Made by a program: the position numbers and the translations under genes | In this document: in pieces, positions 23,757 to 32,448 of the stretch | Layout: every line of letters starts with the position of its first letter | How positions within the stretch are numbered: the first letter of the stretch is position 1 | Assembly: GCA_964345225.1 (NCBI GenBank) | Contig: CAYFQB010000004.1 | Coordinates: 1-35,864 of the forward strand | DNA length: 35,864 bases | Direction: 5' to 3' | From: CAYFQB01 sp964345225 | GTDB taxonomy: Bacteria; Nitrospirota; Thermodesulfovibrionia; Thermodesulfovibrionales; UBA6898 | Notes under the pieces: model-generated | Database searches by the model: none | What the model was told of the DNA's origin: nothing | Seen by the model: only the letters and a program-made list of their open reading frames with translations

Positions 23757-25097
23757 TTATCTCAATCTTTCGGCGATTTTTTTTGCAAAATCAGAAAGCG
23801 AGTCGTCTCTGGCACCAAATACAACATAAGTGTCCCACCTACCAAGCATATCGAAAACCTGACTACGATCTGCAACAACCTCAACGGATTTTACTGAAGT
23901 ATCAATGCCATCTAATATGTCCCTGCTTGAAATATCCATTGTGGCTGTGCCTCCTGCATAATAGATTGGAAGAAGCACAAGATGGTCAGAGTCCCTCAGG
24001 CTTTTTGTAAATGTCTCTATATAACCGTTTTTCATCAGTCTTGTAGGACCATATCCATGTGGCTGAAATATATAGCAGACTCTACTGCTGATTTTCTGCA
24101 TTGTTTTCATGAGATTAAAAATTTTATTTGGATTATGGGCGTAATCGTCGATAACTATATATCTTTCATTATTCAGGTGAATATCAAATCTTCTTTCAAT
24201 ACCGGTGAATTCAGAAAGGTGACCAGAGATTTTATTAGCCGGGATCCCGGTTTCTGAAAGAAAGGCGATACATGCGAGCGCATTATAAAGATTGTGTCTG
24301 CCAGGCAATGAAAGTTCGAAATTCTGACCGTTGACTTTAAATAATGTTCTGAAGGACTGGTATTCGACATCAATCGCCTGATATTCCGAGTTTCTGTCAA
24401 TAGAAAATCTTACAGAACTTTTGATTTTAAATGACAAAAGATTCTTATCATCGATTCCTAAAATAACAGATACCGAGGTATTAGCAGAGAGCTTCTCGAA
24501 CATGCGGGCAGTTTCTTCTATAGAATGATGGTCCAAGGAAAGGTTTGAGATAATCGAATAGTCAGGCATATAATTGACAATAGTCCCGTCAGATTCACAT
24601 GCTTCAAAAATTAGAATATCAGAATTACCAACAATATAATTACCCGGGTTCTTGAGAGTCTTGAATTGCTTAACCCTTCCGCCTCCTATGAAATTTGGTT
24701 CTTCCCCCAGCTTCTGCATCAGAAAGGCAAGCATGCCGGCAATAGTTGATTTGCCGCTTGTTCCTGAAACTGCAATTGTTTTGTACTGAGATAGTATCTC
24801 TGATAGGTATTCAGGACGAGTTTTTATCGGTATACCAAGTTCTTCTGTCTTGAGGAACTCCGGATGGTTTTTTTCGACTGCTGTACTGAATACAGCGAGG
24901 TCAAATGATCTGTCAATGCCGGTTCCGTCATGTTGTACAATCGAAATCCCGTTTGCCTTCAACCGTGTGCGGACCGGGTGTTCGAAATTACTGTCAAAAA
25001 GGCGGTCGGAGCCGGTTACAGAATGACCTTTGTCTGCCATAAAACCTGCAATTGCTGAAACGCCGCTACCACCTATACCTGAAAAAAATATCCTCAC
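23757..25097 (-). CDS. MurC/Mpl-like Mur ligase family protein
   Basis: A 446-residue, three-domain Mur ligase. FFSGIGGSGVSAIAGFMADKG is the Rossmann-like UDP-binding start. The ATP loop is G112-T-S-G-K-S-T118, where MurC and Mpl usually have GTHGKTT. EACESDGTIVNYMPDYSIISNLSLDH matches the metal/ligand block (EADESDG.. in MurC), and GIERRFDIH, DDYAHNPNKI and FQPHGYGPTR are in order. The product probably joins an amino acid or peptide to UDP-MurNAc or a related molecule. The length (446) and changes from the consensus leave it open whether this is the essential MurC, an Mpl-type recycling ligase, or another. It follows the pseudo-receiver SPOR gene after 9 bases, in one transcription unit. Confidence 0.82.
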   Translation of the reverse strand: MRIFFSGIGGSGVSAIAGFMADKGHSVTGSDRLFDSNFEHPVRTRLKANGISIVQHDGTGIDRSFDLAVFSTAVEKNHPEFLKTEELGIPIKTRPEYLSEILSQYKTIAVSGTSGKSTIAGMLAFLMQKLGEEPNFIGGGRVKQFKTLKNPGNYIVGNSDILIFEACESDGTIVNYMPDYSIISNLSLDHHSIEETARMFEKLSANTSVSVILGIDDKNLLSFKIKSSVRFSIDRNSEYQAIDVEYQSFRTLFKVNGQNFELSLPGRHNLYNALACIAFLSETGIPANKISGHLSEFTGIERRFDIHLNNERYIVIDDYAHNPNKIFNLMKTMQKISSRVCYIFQPHGYGPTRLMKNGYIETFTKSLRDSDHLVLLPIYYAGGTATMDISSRDILDGIDTSVKSVEVVADRSQVFDMLGRWDTYVVFGARDDSLSDFAKKIAERLR

Positions 25098-25106
25098 CTG
25101 TTAGAT

Positions 25107-26642
25107 TCAATTATGATAGATAATTGACTTGATGCCTTCTTTCTGAAGGATTATGCGGGACTGCTCCAGAGCTTTGCCCTTATCATCAAATTTACCTATA
25201 AGGACTCTGTGAATAGTCTTTTTATCTGCGGTCAGGTCTTTCTTAACAAATGCGTCGTATCCCTTTTGTTTCAATTTATCAGCATAGGAAAAAGCATTTT
25301 TTTCGTTTGAAAAAGCGCCTGCCTGAATAGAGTATGTTCTTTTTTCCGGAACTTTTGCCTTCTTGGTTAATAAGGGTTTCTTCGGTACAGCTTTTGCCTT
25401 TTCAGGAGTTATGGGCGGGACAACATCTTTAATCTTTTTATTATCAAGGGGGAGTTTTTCTGTGATCACTTCTTTTTCAACAGGAGCTTCTTTTTTCACA
25501 AAAGTGGAAGGAACATCTTTGCCTGTATCAGGAAAGAAGATCTTTAACAGCTGCCATGATCCGATCCCAAGTCCTGCAATTACTAATACAGCTGCTAATA
25601 AGCTGACTAATTTCTTTAAAGGTTTCTCTTTTGTTGCATCATATAGTTTGAAATCCAAATCATCTTTTCTTTCAGCCTCTAACTGTTCAGTGGTTTCTTC
25701 GAGTTCCTGTTCCAGTTCGTCCCTGATTTCGGTATCTATGGGCTCGACAGTTTCCTCGAATTCTTGTTCCCATTCAGGTTTAGTTTCAGTTTCCACCTGC
25801 TCACTTGTTTCATCAAGCTCACGATCCAGTTCATCTTCTATTTCGACATCCGGTTTTTCAGTGGTTTCCCCAAACTCTAATTTAGCTTCAGCCTCTAACT
25901 GTTCAGTGGTTTCTTCGAGTTCCTGTTCCAGTTCGTCCCTGATTTCGGTATCTATGGGCTCGACGGTTTCTTCAAATTCATGTTCCCATTCATCTATAAC
26001 CTCAGGTTCTGCCGGTTCAATTATTTCTTCTTCCTTTTCTGGAATTTCAGATAATGTTTCTTCAATACTCTCTGCGTATATACCTTGTTCAGCATCTTCT
26101 TCTCCCAGCAGAATTGCCTCTTGTTCAAGAGTTTCCAGAGGTTCACCAGTATACTCGAGTATTTCTGCCTCTTCCACTTCCAGTTCGTAAGGTTCTTCTT
26201 CGATCTCGACTGGTTTGACGTCTTTTTTAAGTGGGGGTTCTTTAACTACTATCTTAATCACGGATGGATCGATATCTTCTTTCAAGTATTTCATTGTTTT
26301 AGCATTGATCTTATCGGCAGTAAGTGGCTTTACAATAACATCAACAATTCCTATAGTAATAGTGTATTTCGGGTCAAGCTCTCCTTGGTAGGCAATCGTC
26401 ATAATAATAGGAATTTTTTTCAAACTTTCGATGGAATTTATTGATTTGCTTATCTTCAATCCGTTAGCCTCGTGGACGAGAAGACCTATAAATATAAGGT
26501 CTGGGACTATTTCCTTTGCATTGTTAACGGCTTCATCAGGATTTGATACAATAAATACCTCAAAGCCTTTTGCCTCAAGTGTCTGTGTAATAAGATCACA
26601 TACAGCCTGATCATCATCTATTACCAGTATCCTTTTTTTCAT
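25107..26642 (-). CDS. pseudo-receiver, Glu-rich linker, single TM and SPOR domain protein
   Basis: A 511-residue protein. Residues 1-120 form a CheY-like receiver: D9-D10 and K in VDVIVKPL are kept, but the phospho-acceptor Asp is Gly (IFIG53LLV), so it cannot be phosphorylated in the normal way. Residues about 140-335 are a very acidic, Glu-rich low-complexity region containing an internal duplication. Residues 345-368 are one transmembrane helix (LVSLLAAVLVIAGLGIGSWQ), followed by a Lys/Pro-rich linker and a C-terminal SPOR domain (435-511; RTYSIQAGAFSNEKNAFSYA). Topology puts the receiver in the cytoplasm and SPOR in the periplasm, where SPOR domains bind denuded glycan strands at division sites. 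Head of the unit with the MurC-like ligase. Likely role is linking cytoplasmic state to septal wall; this is inference. Confidence 0.85.
   Translation of the reverse strand: MKKRILVIDDDQAVCDLITQTLEAKGFEVFIVSNPDEAVNNAKEIVPDLIFIGLLVHEANGLKISKSINSIESLKKIPIIMTIAYQGELDPKYTITIGIVDVIVKPLTADKINAKTMKYLKEDIDPSVIKIVVKEPPLKKDVKPVEIEEEPYELEVEEAEILEYTGEPLETLEQEAILLGEEDAEQGIYAESIEETLSEIPEKEEEIIEPAEPEVIDEWEHEFEETVEPIDTEIRDELEQELEETTEQLEAEAKLEFGETTEKPDVEIEDELDRELDETSEQVETETKPEWEQEFEETVEPIDTEIRDELEQELEETTEQLEAERKDDLDFKLYDATKEKPLKKLVSLLAAVLVIAGLGIGSWQLLKIFFPDTGKDVPSTFVKKEAPVEKEVITEKLPLDNKKIKDVVPPITPEKAKAVPKKPLLTKKAKVPEKRTYSIQAGAFSNEKNAFSYADKLKQKGYDAFVKKDLTADKKTIHRVLIGKFDDKGKALEQSRIILQKEGIKSIIYHN
25671..25991. 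repeat. 105-bp internal direct repeat in the SPOR protein gene
   Basis: Positions 25671-25775 and 25887-25991 are nearly identical (about four differences), offset by exactly 216 bases or 72 codons. They encode the repeated block FEETVEPIDTEIRDELEQEL and its flanks within the Glu-rich linker. The remaining 111 bases between them are a more diverged version of the same theme. Confidence 0.9.
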
Positions 26643-26845
26643 TTTCTATCTCATAGTTTAATTAAATGTATCTAATGCATTATATTTTAATACGGGCTTT
26701 GAGTCCAGTAATTTATTACTCCGAGATATCATTATATATGATCAATAAAATTTTTTATATATTATAAGGATTAAGAACCTTTTCTCAGAATCACAATAAT
26801 CATGTTGCCTGAAATAAGGCTGAGGATTGAAAAGGAAGAACTAAT

Positions 26846-28111
26846 TCAGCATAACCTGTCATTAGCACTCCTGATATCTTTTTGTTCTGAACCGCTGAAG
26901 TTCTTTCTCCTTCTTATCAAGTCATTCTTCCTGACCTCCTTAGGGATCTGGATGAAGATTATGTCTTCATTTCTTGCAGATGTTATGCCTGTTCCTTCCT
27001 CATCCTTCATGGACTCTATCTTAAATTGCTTTTCCTCAATGCATGGTGTGAGGTATTCAACATAGTCACCTGCATCGAGCCTGTTCCTCAGGCCGACTTT
27101 AGCTGTATCGCCTTTTATCTCAAGTATGACACCGACCAGTTCATGATTCATTCTGTAACTCTCTTCGTCAAAATTGTAATCATTATCAGGGTGTTTTCCG
27201 AAGAACATGCCCGTTGTATATCCTCTGCTGCTGAACATTGAAAGCTCCCTTAACCACCTCGTTTTAATATTGTATGTCGTTCCATCCTTAATCGAATCAA
27301 TAGCCTCCCTGTAAGTTTTTACTGCACCTGCTATATAGTTTATACCCTTCATCCTGCCCTCGATCTTGAAGCTGTCAATCCCGGCTTCAGCAAGCAGGGG
27401 CAGGTATTCAATCATGCAGAGGTCTTTTGAACTCATAACATAAGTACCCCTGTCGTCTTCAAATACCGGGAAATACTCACCCTTTCTCTTTTCTTCCATA
27501 AGTGTATAGTTCCATCTGCAGGAGTTGGTGCATTCCCCCTTGTTAGCACTCCTCGATGCAAGGAAGCTGCTTATATAGCACCTTCCTGAATAGGATATGC
27601 ATATAGAGCCATGAACAAACACCTCGAGTTCGATGGTTGTTTTCTGGCGTATCTCCCTTATTTCATCGATTGAAAGCTCTCTCGAAAGGACAAGCCTCTT
27701 GGCTCCAAGATTTTCCCAGAACCGTGCAGATTCAAAATTGGTAATATTAGACTGGGTGCTTATATGGAGGTTTATTTCGGGTGCTTTTTTTCTGAACATT
27801 TTAAACAAACCGGGGTCAGTCAATATAACCGCATCTGGCATGGCATCCTTAAGCAGCTTAATATGCTTTTCGATTTCTGGTATGTCTCTATTAAAGGGGA
27901 ATATGTTAACAGTAACGTAAACCTTTACTCCATTTTCGTGAGCATAATGGACGGCTTCCTGTAATTCGTCATTGCTGAAATTTCCGGCTTTACCCCTCAG
28001 GCTGAATCTTGAATCACCGAGATAGACAGCATCGGCCCCATAGTGAATCGCTGTCTTAAGTTTTTCGAAATCGCCAGCAGGTGCCAGCAGTTCAGGTATT
28101 TTAGTTTTCAA
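26846..28111 (-). CDS. U32 family protein, probable tRNA uridine hydroxylation factor (TrhP/YegQ-like)
   Basis: A 421-residue TIM-barrel-type protein. The U32 signature EVFVHGSICISYSGRCYISS is present with its cysteine, followed by KGECTNSCRWNY, which holds the other conserved cysteines of the presumed Fe-S site. The opening PELLAPAGDFEKLKTAIHYGADAVYLG is standard for the family. U32 proteins of the TrhP (YegQ) group, in E. coli, help make 5-hydroxyuridine at tRNA position 34; others (UbiU, RlhA) act on ubiquinone or 23S rRNA. The long C-terminal region (after about residue 310, DYVEYLTPC) favours TrhP. It follows rnhA after 31 bases on the same strand and is probably co-transcribed. Confidence 0.85.
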   Translation of the reverse strand: MKTKIPELLAPAGDFEKLKTAIHYGADAVYLGDSRFSLRGKAGNFSNDELQEAVHYAHENGVKVYVTVNIFPFNRDIPEIEKHIKLLKDAMPDAVILTDPGLFKMFRKKAPEINLHISTQSNITNFESARFWENLGAKRLVLSRELSIDEIREIRQKTTIELEVFVHGSICISYSGRCYISSFLASRSANKGECTNSCRWNYTLMEEKRKGEYFPVFEDDRGTYVMSSKDLCMIEYLPLLAEAGIDSFKIEGRMKGINYIAGAVKTYREAIDSIKDGTTYNIKTRWLRELSMFSSRGYTTGMFFGKHPDNDYNFDEESYRMNHELVGVILEIKGDTAKVGLRNRLDAGDYVEYLTPCIEEKQFKIESMKDEEGTGITSARNEDIIFIQIPKEVRKNDLIRRRKNFSGSEQKDIRSANDRLC

Positions 28112-28142
28112 TTAATTATTATCCCTTGAGTCGGTAGATTTG

Positions 28143-28622
28143 TTATCCGCCTTCGCCTGGGTTAATCTGACGGGCTTTACACTTTTTAATAGCATCTCTT
28201 GCTAGCCTGTCACATCTTTCATTTTCTATATGTCTATTATGACCTTTTATCCAGACCCATTCTATCTTATGCGGCTTAGAAGCTTTAAGAAGCCTTTCCC
28301 ATAGATCTCTGTTGAGTACTTTTTTTTCCTGAGAGGTGCGCCAGTTTTTCTTTATCCATCCTTCTATCCATTCAGTCATTCCTTTCACAACATAATTTGA
28401 GTCTGTTGTAATTCTGACTCTGCTGGGCATTTTGAGTGCTTCGAGAGCCAGGATTACCCCTAATAATTCCATTCTGTTGTTAGTCGTGATTTTTTCGTAG
28501 CCCGACAGTTCCTTGTCCCTTTTGCCTGACCTTAATATGGCTCCATATCCGCCAATGCCAGGATTCCCACTGCAGGCACCGTCTGCATAAATTTCAACAA
28601 AAGGTTTTGGTTTTTTTTGCAT
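28143..28622 (-). CDS. rnhA: ribonuclease HI
   Basis: A 159-residue enzyme that cleaves RNA in RNA-DNA hybrids, for example Okazaki primers and R-loops. Catalytic residues are D14 (YADGACSGNPG), E52 (TTNNRMELLG), D74 (ITTDSNYV), with His in WIKGHNRH and the last Asp in NERCDRLARDAI. Length equals that of the E. coli protein (155). The basic handle (EGWIKKNWRTSQEKKVLNRDLW) is there. First gene of an rnhA-U32 pair. Confidence 0.97.
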   Translation of the reverse strand: MQKKPKPFVEIYADGACSGNPGIGGYGAILRSGKRDKELSGYEKITTNNRMELLGVILALEALKMPSRVRITTDSNYVVKGMTEWIEGWIKKNWRTSQEKKVLNRDLWERLLKASKPHKIEWVWIKGHNRHIENERCDRLARDAIKKCKARQINPGEGG

Positions 28623-28767
28623 AACTAATTATTATATTACATTTTTTATGGTTTAAGTTCCAAATCCGATATCATCAATAATCAGTTTTAAATGCAGTCT
28701 GCGTTCTTGCCGTATTTAACTTCAGCTTATATCGTTGTTTTAGAAGCCTTATATTTCAAGAAAAGTT

Positions 28768-28797
28768 TTGACATAGTTATTCTTATAGTTTTATGCT
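28768..28797 (+). promoter_or_regulatory. possible promoter giving a leaderless DUF2007 mRNA
   Basis: TTGACA at 28768-28773 is followed after 18 bases by TATGCT (28792-28797). A start of transcription at about 28804-28806 would fall on the ATG at 28805, leaving no leader. No ribosome binding site is visible before either ATG. Weak -10 box and long spacer keep confidence low. Confidence 0.35.
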
Positions 28798-28804
28798 TTA
28801 TTGT

Positions 28805-29047
28805 ATGCCGGCTAAATGGTTGGATTTGCTTATAACATACGATTCACTCGAGGCTGAGATGATAAAAGACGTGCTTGAAAGCGGGGGTATCGATGTAGTG
28901 CTGCAATCTTTTAAAATTACCCCCTACCCTGTTAACATCGGAAAAATTGGCGAGATAAAAGTGATGGTTAAAGAAGAGGATAAAGAGATAGCAGAAGAGG
29001 TGTTAAGGAAATTTATAGAGAGAGAAAAAGCTGACGAACAACAATGA
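28805..29047 (+). CDS. DUF2007 family protein
   Basis: An 80-residue protein matching the DUF2007 'putative signal transducing' fold: WLDLLITYDSLEAEMIKDVLESGGIDVVLQS, then GEIKVMVKEEDKEIAEEVLRKF. The N-terminal part resembles a half ferredoxin-like domain and the end is helical and charged. Function is not established. An alternative in-frame ATG lies at 28793 (adds MLYC), but it sits inside a likely -10 box, so 28805 is preferred. It is followed after 10 bases by the SspB-like gene, probably in one transcript. Confidence 0.8.
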   Translation: MPAKWLDLLITYDSLEAEMIKDVLESGGIDVVLQSFKITPYPVNIGKIGEIKVMVKEEDKEIAEEVLRKFIEREKADEQQ

Positions 29048-29057
29048 GCTTTCGCCT

Positions 29058-29465
29058 ATGGTTTCGAATTTAAATGACCTTAAAAAACAGATCTTCTTAG
29101 ATATGCTTGATCTCTCGAACAGGGTTTTTATACATATCAGATATTCCGAAGATGTTATCATTGGCAACAGGGGATTTTTGCCTGAAGAAAAGGAGAAGGG
29201 GATTATTATTGTACTGAACAGGCAGATGAATTTTGAATATAACGATACTGGGATATCGGCTGTACTTGTATTCGGCACGAGCCCTGAAAAATGCTTTATT
29301 CCATTTAATGAGATATTATCTATATTTTCACCTGAACTTAATGCACAGTTTCTGGTATCACCGAGAGAAAAAGAAGCTCCAAGTTCAAAGACTGGTTCTG
29401 TTAAAACTTCAAAAAAAGATAAAGGTGAAAAGGTCATAAAGGTCGACTTTAAAAAGAAGAAATGA
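29058..29465 (+). CDS. SspB-like ClpXP adaptor
   Basis: A 135-residue protein resembling stringent starvation protein B. After a helical start (LNDLKKQIFLDMLDLSNRVFIHI) come strands GIIIVLNRQMNFEYNDTGISAVLVFGTSPEKCFIPFNEILSIFSPE, the typical SspB beta core that binds ssrA-tagged proteins. A flexible tail follows, ending in a basic KVIKVDFKKKK. In SspB a short motif at the tail's end docks on ClpX (LRVVK in E. coli); here VIKVDF could play that part. Function: delivery of substrates to ClpXP. Sequence match is by feel; no clpX is nearby. Co-transcribed with the DUF2007 gene. Confidence 0.65.
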   Translation: MVSNLNDLKKQIFLDMLDLSNRVFIHIRYSEDVIIGNRGFLPEEKEKGIIIVLNRQMNFEYNDTGISAVLVFGTSPEKCFIPFNEILSIFSPELNAQFLVSPREKEAPSSKTGSVKTSKKDKGEKVIKVDFKKKK

Positions 29466-29511
29466 AAGCAAACTTTAAATGCTAAGTAATAAACTTATTA
29501 GAATTTATTTT

Positions 29512-29553
29512 ACCCCGTTAGAAATTGTTTTTATTTTCTTCCAACGGGGTTTA
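29512..29553. repeat. reversed copy of the ~42-bp palindromic repeat in the gatA leader
   Basis: Ends are ACCCCGTT (29512-29519) and AACGGGGT (29543-29550), with AGAAATTGTTTTTATTTTCT between, the reverse complement of the copies at 14.2-14.3 kb. The RNA would form a hairpin directly before the gatA ribosome binding site (GGAGG, 29557-29561). Reading through it gives the false N-terminal residues of a longer frame that begins at 29525. Confidence 0.8.
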
Positions 29554-29566
29554 CCTGGAGGAATTC

Positions 29567-31021
29567 TTGGAGCTTTTCAGGCTTGGTATTTCTGAGTTGA
29601 GTAGAATGCTCGAAAGAAATGAGGTCTCTGCCAGAGATATCGTTACCTCGGTTTATGAGAGAATCGCTCAGGTTGAAGACAAGATAAAGGCATATATGAC
29701 TTTAACAAGGGAACATGCTGAGAAAATGGCTGAAAATGCTGACAGAGATATTGAGGCAGGTGACAAAAAAACCCTCTCCGGCATCCCAATGGCTATTAAG
29801 GATAATATGTGCACCAAGGGAATTTTGACCACATGTTCATCAAAGATTCTTGGCAATTTTATCCCTCCTTATGAGAGCACTGTTACATCAAGATTATTGG
29901 GAAAAGGATATGTTCTATTAGGCAAGACTAATATGGACGAGTTTGCAATGGGCTCTTCAACAGAAAATTCGGGATTCTTCAAGACAAGTAATCCGTGGGA
30001 TATTGAGAGGATTCCTGGAGGTTCAAGCGGTGGGTCTGGAGCAGCCGTTGCTGCTGACGAATGTATCGCAGCACTGGGTTCTGATACAGGCGGCTCGATA
30101 AGGTTGCCGGCAGCACTATGCGGTGTGGTCGGTCTCAAGCCTACATATGGAAGGGTTTCAAGATACGGACTTATTGCCTTTGCGTCATCTCTTGAGCAGA
30201 TAGGGCCTTTGACAAAGAACGTTGAGGACTCGGCGTTGCTGTTGAATATAATCTCTGGAAGGGATTCTTTTGACTCAACTTCGGCACCCGTTGATTTCCC
30301 TGATTTTAGTTCGGCCATAGGGGGGGATATAAAAGGTCTGAAGATTGGTATACCTAAAGAGTATTTTATAGAGGGGATTGATCCGGAAGTTGACAGTTCT
30401 GTAAAGGAGGCTATAAGGCAGTTTGAATCACTGGGTGCATTGCCTGTTGATGTGTCATTACCTCATACTGAATATGCTGTTTCGACTTATTATATCATTG
30501 CTCCTTCTGAGGCGAGTTCGAACCTTGCAAGATACGACGGTGTTAAATACGGTTTTCGGGCAGAAGGTAAAGACCTGATGGATATGTATCTGAACTCAAG
30601 GTCACAAGGATTCGGACCGGAGGTTAAACGCAGGATAATACTCGGGACTTATGCCCTCTCATCAGGTTACTATGATGCATACTATAAAAAGGCACAGCAG
30701 GTAAGGACACTCATAAAAAAGGATTTTGATGATGTATTTAAAACAGTTGATCTGATATTAACACCTACTTCACCAACACCGGCATTCAAGATCGGCGAAA
30801 AGGCCGATGACCCCCTGCAGATGTACCTAACAGATATTTTTACACTTTCATTGAATCTTGCAGGTGTGCCGGGCATCTCTATACCCTGCGGATTTACATC
30901 AAACAACCTGCCAATAGGTTTACAGCTGATAGGAAAGCATTTTGATGAAGAGACAATATTGAAGGCTGCCTACGCATATGAGCAGTCGACAGAATGGCAT
31001 AAAAGGAAGCCGGATTTATGA
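29567..31021 (+). CDS. gatA: Asp-tRNA(Asn)/Glu-tRNA(Gln) amidotransferase subunit A
   Basis: A 484-residue amidase when started at TTG 29567, which has GGAGG five bases upstream and gives the usual opening LELFRLGISELSRMLERNEVSARDIV; the longer frame from 29525 runs through a repeat. The Ser-cisSer-Lys triad is visible: Lys in GIPMAIKDNM, serines in PGGSSGGSGAAVAA and GSDTGGSIRLPAALCG. GatA releases ammonia from glutamine, which GatB uses to convert Glu-tRNA(Gln) or Asp-tRNA(Asn). gatB overlaps its end by 4 bases (ATGA). gatC is not in this window. Confidence 0.97.
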   Translation: MELFRLGISELSRMLERNEVSARDIVTSVYERIAQVEDKIKAYMTLTREHAEKMAENADRDIEAGDKKTLSGIPMAIKDNMCTKGILTTCSSKILGNFIPPYESTVTSRLLGKGYVLLGKTNMDEFAMGSSTENSGFFKTSNPWDIERIPGGSSGGSGAAVAADECIAALGSDTGGSIRLPAALCGVVGLKPTYGRVSRYGLIAFASSLEQIGPLTKNVEDSALLLNIISGRDSFDSTSAPVDFPDFSSAIGGDIKGLKIGIPKEYFIEGIDPEVDSSVKEAIRQFESLGALPVDVSLPHTEYAVSTYYIIAPSEASSNLARYDGVKYGFRAEGKDLMDMYLNSRSQGFGPEVKRRIILGTYALSSGYYDAYYKKAQQVRTLIKKDFDDVFKTVDLILTPTSPTPAFKIGEKADDPLQMYLTDIFTLSLNLAGVPGISIPCGFTSNNLPIGLQLIGKHFDEETILKAAYAYEQSTEWHKRKPDL

Positions 31022-32445
31022 AATATGAAGCAGTAATAGGCCTTGAAGTACATGCACAGATGCTGACTGAAACAAAAATATTCTGTGGCTGTTCGACAAA
31101 GTTTGGTTCAGAGCCTAACACCCAGACATGCCCAATATGTATTGGGATGCCTGGAGTGCTTCCAGTACTGAATAAAAAAGCACTCGAGTTTATAATAATG
31201 ACAGGGCTTGCAATGAACTGCAGCATATCATCATACAGCCGTTTTGCAAGGAAGAACTATTTTTATCCTGATCTGCCAAAGGGTTACCAGATAAGCCAGT
31301 ACGAGCTCCCTATATGTGAACATGGATATATAGAAATTGTTGTGGATAATGAAGTCAAAAGAATAGGTATTACAAGAATTCACATGGAAGAGGATGCGGG
31401 AAAAAACATCCATGAGGGAGCCGGGAATTACAGTTTTGTAGATCTGAACCGGACCGGTGTACCGTTGATGGAGATAGTTTCAGACCCTGATATAAGGGGT
31501 CCAAAAGAGGCTTCAGAGTATATGAAGAAACTCAGGACTATACTCCGGTACCTTGGAGTCTGTGATGGAAATATGGAACAGGGGTCTCTGAGGTGTGATG
31601 CGAATGTGTCTTTGAGGCCGGCAGGTCAGGAAAAATTCGGCACACGTACTGAAGTAAAGAATATCAACTCCTTCAGATTTGTTGAAAAGGCCCTGGATTA
31701 CGAGATAAAACGGCAGATAAGGGTATTGGAAGGAGGAGAAAACATTGTGCAGGAGACGAGACTTTGGGATGCGAATAAAGGTATTACTGAATCAATGCGT
31801 ACCAAGGAGGAGGCTCATGACTACAGGTATTTCCCCGAACCTGATCTTGTCCCGATTACAGTCGATAAGTCATGGATAGAGGAAATAAACTCATATCTGC
31901 CAGAGCTTCCTGATGTAAAAAGAGAGCGTTTTACTTTAAAGCTTGGAATTCCGGAACAAGATGCAGACCTTCTCACGTCAGAAAGACCGGTAGCGGAGTG
32001 GTTCGAAAAGGCTGTAAATGCGGGTGGCCAGCCGAAGACTGTTTCGAACTGGATAATGGTTGAATTGATGCGGTTGTTAAATGAGGAGAATAAATCTATT
32101 GAAGAGTGCTTATTGAAACCTGAACAACTTGTCGGCATGCTTGAGCTTATAGATGAGGGAACTATCAGCGGAAAGATTGCAAAGAAGGTCTTCGAGGAAA
32201 TGTATAAGACCGGGAAGGATGCAAATGAAATAGTTAAAGAAAAGGGTCTTGTCCAGATCAGCGACGAGTTTGCAATAGAAAGAGAAATAGACGATGTTAT
32301 CGCAAAGAATCCAAAAGAGGTTGAGAGATTCAGAGCTGGTGAGGAGAAGCTTTTAGGTTTCTTTGTAGGGCAGGTAATGAAAATGACTAAAGGAAAGGCA
32401 AATCCACAGATTGTCAATGAGTTGTTGAGGAGAAAACTCACCTAA
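31018..32445 (+). CDS. gatB: Asp-tRNA(Asn)/Glu-tRNA(Gln) amidotransferase subunit B
   Basis: A 475-residue protein, full length. KYEAVIGLEVHAQMLTETKIFCGCSTKFG is the standard start, with CxC and later CPIC giving the zinc site. YFYPDLPKGYQISQYE, RIHMEEDAGKNIHE, DLNRTGVPLMEIVS, GSLRCDANVSLRP and RTEVKNINSF blocks line the kinase-like active site that activates the misacylated tRNA. The C-terminal YqeY-like helical domain (ending in KANPQIVNELLRRKL) binds tRNA. ATG overlaps the gatA stop. Confidence 0.98.
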   Translation: MKYEAVIGLEVHAQMLTETKIFCGCSTKFGSEPNTQTCPICIGMPGVLPVLNKKALEFIIMTGLAMNCSISSYSRFARKNYFYPDLPKGYQISQYELPICEHGYIEIVVDNEVKRIGITRIHMEEDAGKNIHEGAGNYSFVDLNRTGVPLMEIVSDPDIRGPKEASEYMKKLRTILRYLGVCDGNMEQGSLRCDANVSLRPAGQEKFGTRTEVKNINSFRFVEKALDYEIKRQIRVLEGGENIVQETRLWDANKGITESMRTKEEAHDYRYFPEPDLVPITVDKSWIEEINSYLPELPDVKRERFTLKLGIPEQDADLLTSERPVAEWFEKAVNAGGQPKTVSNWIMVELMRLLNEENKSIEECLLKPEQLVGMLELIDEGTISGKIAKKVFEEMYKTGKDANEIVKEKGLVQISDEFAIEREIDDVIAKNPKEVERFRAGEEKLLGFFVGQVMKMTKGKANPQIVNELLRRKLT

Positions 32446-32448
32446 AAA

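Noticed and set aside
25363..26190. 275-codon plus-strand open frame, very serine-rich
   Set aside because: It is the antisense shadow of the Glu-rich linker of the SPOR protein (GAA/GAG complement to TTC/CTC and shifts to Ser codons). No start context or domain.
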